A stretch of DNA of 5,772 nucleotides from Bacillota bacterium. GTDB lineage: Bacteria; Bacillota; Clostridia; Christensenellales; Aristaeellaceae. Shown piece after piece: positions 5,553 to 5,772 of this stretch. The notes under the pieces are model-generated. The model made no database searches. It was not told the origin of the DNA and worked only from the letters and a program-made list of their open reading frames with translations. The stretch is taken from positions 1 to 5,772 of the forward strand of contig JAEWRJ010000204.1 in assembly GCA_023460055.1 (NCBI GenBank), given 5' to 3'. Every line of letters starts with the position of its first letter. The first letter of the stretch is position 1. A program made the position numbers and the translations under genes.

Positions 5553-5693
5553 GTGTTTGAAAAAATGTACAAAAAGCAGACCCTGCCGCTCATCATATCC
5601 TGCGCTCTTTGTCTTGTCCTTGGTCTGGCTCTGGGATATGGCATCATACTAATCTGCGCCAAAGTAATCGACACAAAGAAAGAAATATTGTAG
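5553..5693 (+). CDS. Third family member, membrane segment only (copy C, probably truncated)
   Basis: This 46-residue gene starts with GTG and follows the protease gene by 18 bases. It has a basic N-terminus (FEKMYKKQ), then a membrane segment (about 11-37) containing LVLGLALGYGI. By my count 15 of the first 31 residues match copy A, including the Gly-Tyr-Gly-Ile at 28-31, so homology is clear. After residue 31 the match stops at once: instead of RTQ, the linker and the zinc ribbon it reads ILICAKVIDTKKEIL and ends. The DNA also turns AT-richer from here. The simplest reading is a gene cut by an insertion or deletion at about 5646, whose short product may or may not be made. A genuine membrane-only variant is possible, since the ribosome site is strong. 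Confidence 0.7.
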   Translation: MFEKMYKKQTLPLIISCALCLVLGLALGYGIILICAKVIDTKKEIL

Positions 5694-5726
5694 AATAGGG
5701 GGGTGAAAGAAACGAGGTAAGAAGAG
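5646..5726. other. Composition boundary, possible left end of an inserted element
   Basis: Homology to copies A and B ends at 5645, and the following DNA is visibly richer in A and T than the rest of the operon. TA dinucleotides lie right at the break (5647-5648 and 5650-5651), the target preferred by IS630/Tc1-mariner-type elements. No terminal inverted repeat can be confirmed because the other end is outside the window. Confidence 0.35.
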
Positions 5727-5772
5727 ATGCCGAAAACATATACAATAACCCAGGAACAAATGAAGGAGCTCG
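5727..5772 (+). CDS. 5' end of a gene running off the right edge
   Basis: An ATG at 5727 starts an open frame reading MPKTYTITQEQMKEL to the edge of the window. GAGG (5715-5718) lies eight bases before it. Starts of this type (Met-Pro-Lys, Tyr-Thr-x-Thr-x-Glu-Gln) remind me of the N-terminal helix-turn-helix region of IS630-like transposases, but fifteen residues are too few to assign a family. If correct, it would explain the abrupt end of copy C just upstream. Codon use is more AT-rich than in the upstream operon. Confidence 0.5.
   Translation, partial: MPKTYTITQEQMKEL

Overview
The window looks like chromosomal DNA from a moderately GC-rich Gram-positive bacterium, probably Bacillota/Clostridia-like. 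The reasons are strong GGAGG-type ribosome binding sites before most genes, an OmpR/BaeS-like two-component pair of Gram-positive style, a PrsW-like membrane protease, and dense gene packing. This taxonomic reading is inference; there is no rRNA or marker gene to confirm it.

Left half, minus strand: a response regulator (1605-2300) and a sensor histidine kinase (179-1618) overlap by 14 bases and form a classic two-gene operon. Its candidate promoter has an extended -10 at 2335-2340, and a perfect inverted repeat lies at the -35 position. Downstream (1-178) is a non-coding stretch. It ends in a perfect AGGAGG site and a start codon of a further minus-strand gene that leaves the window after two codons.

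Centre and right, plus strand: a divergent, well-formed promoter (2457-2485) leads into a TetR-family regulator (2567-3217). The regulator is translationally coupled to a short single-pass membrane protein with a CxxC...CxxC zinc ribbon (3214-3507). A tandem paralogue follows (3651-3974), then a multi-pass membrane protein resembling the sensory part of signalling proteins (4109-4852). It overlaps a PrsW-type glutamic intramembrane protease homologue (4845-5534). A third, previously easy-to-miss family member (5553-5693, GTG start) follows. It keeps only the N-terminal membrane segment and loses homology exactly after the Gly-Tyr-Gly-Ile motif. From about 5646 the DNA becomes AT-richer, and a new gene begins at 5727, possibly part of an inserted element.

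Working model (inference): the TetR protein controls a membrane operon in which a PrsW-like protease and a multi-pass partner act on, or with, a family of small glycine-rich transmembrane zinc-ribbon proteins encoded on both sides of the protease. The divergent two-component system may sense the same envelope condition. The most unusual observations are the three-copy small-protein family around the protease, the coding-like homologous DNA that continues in the +1 frame past the stop codons of the first two copies, and the abrupt truncation of the third copy at a composition boundary.
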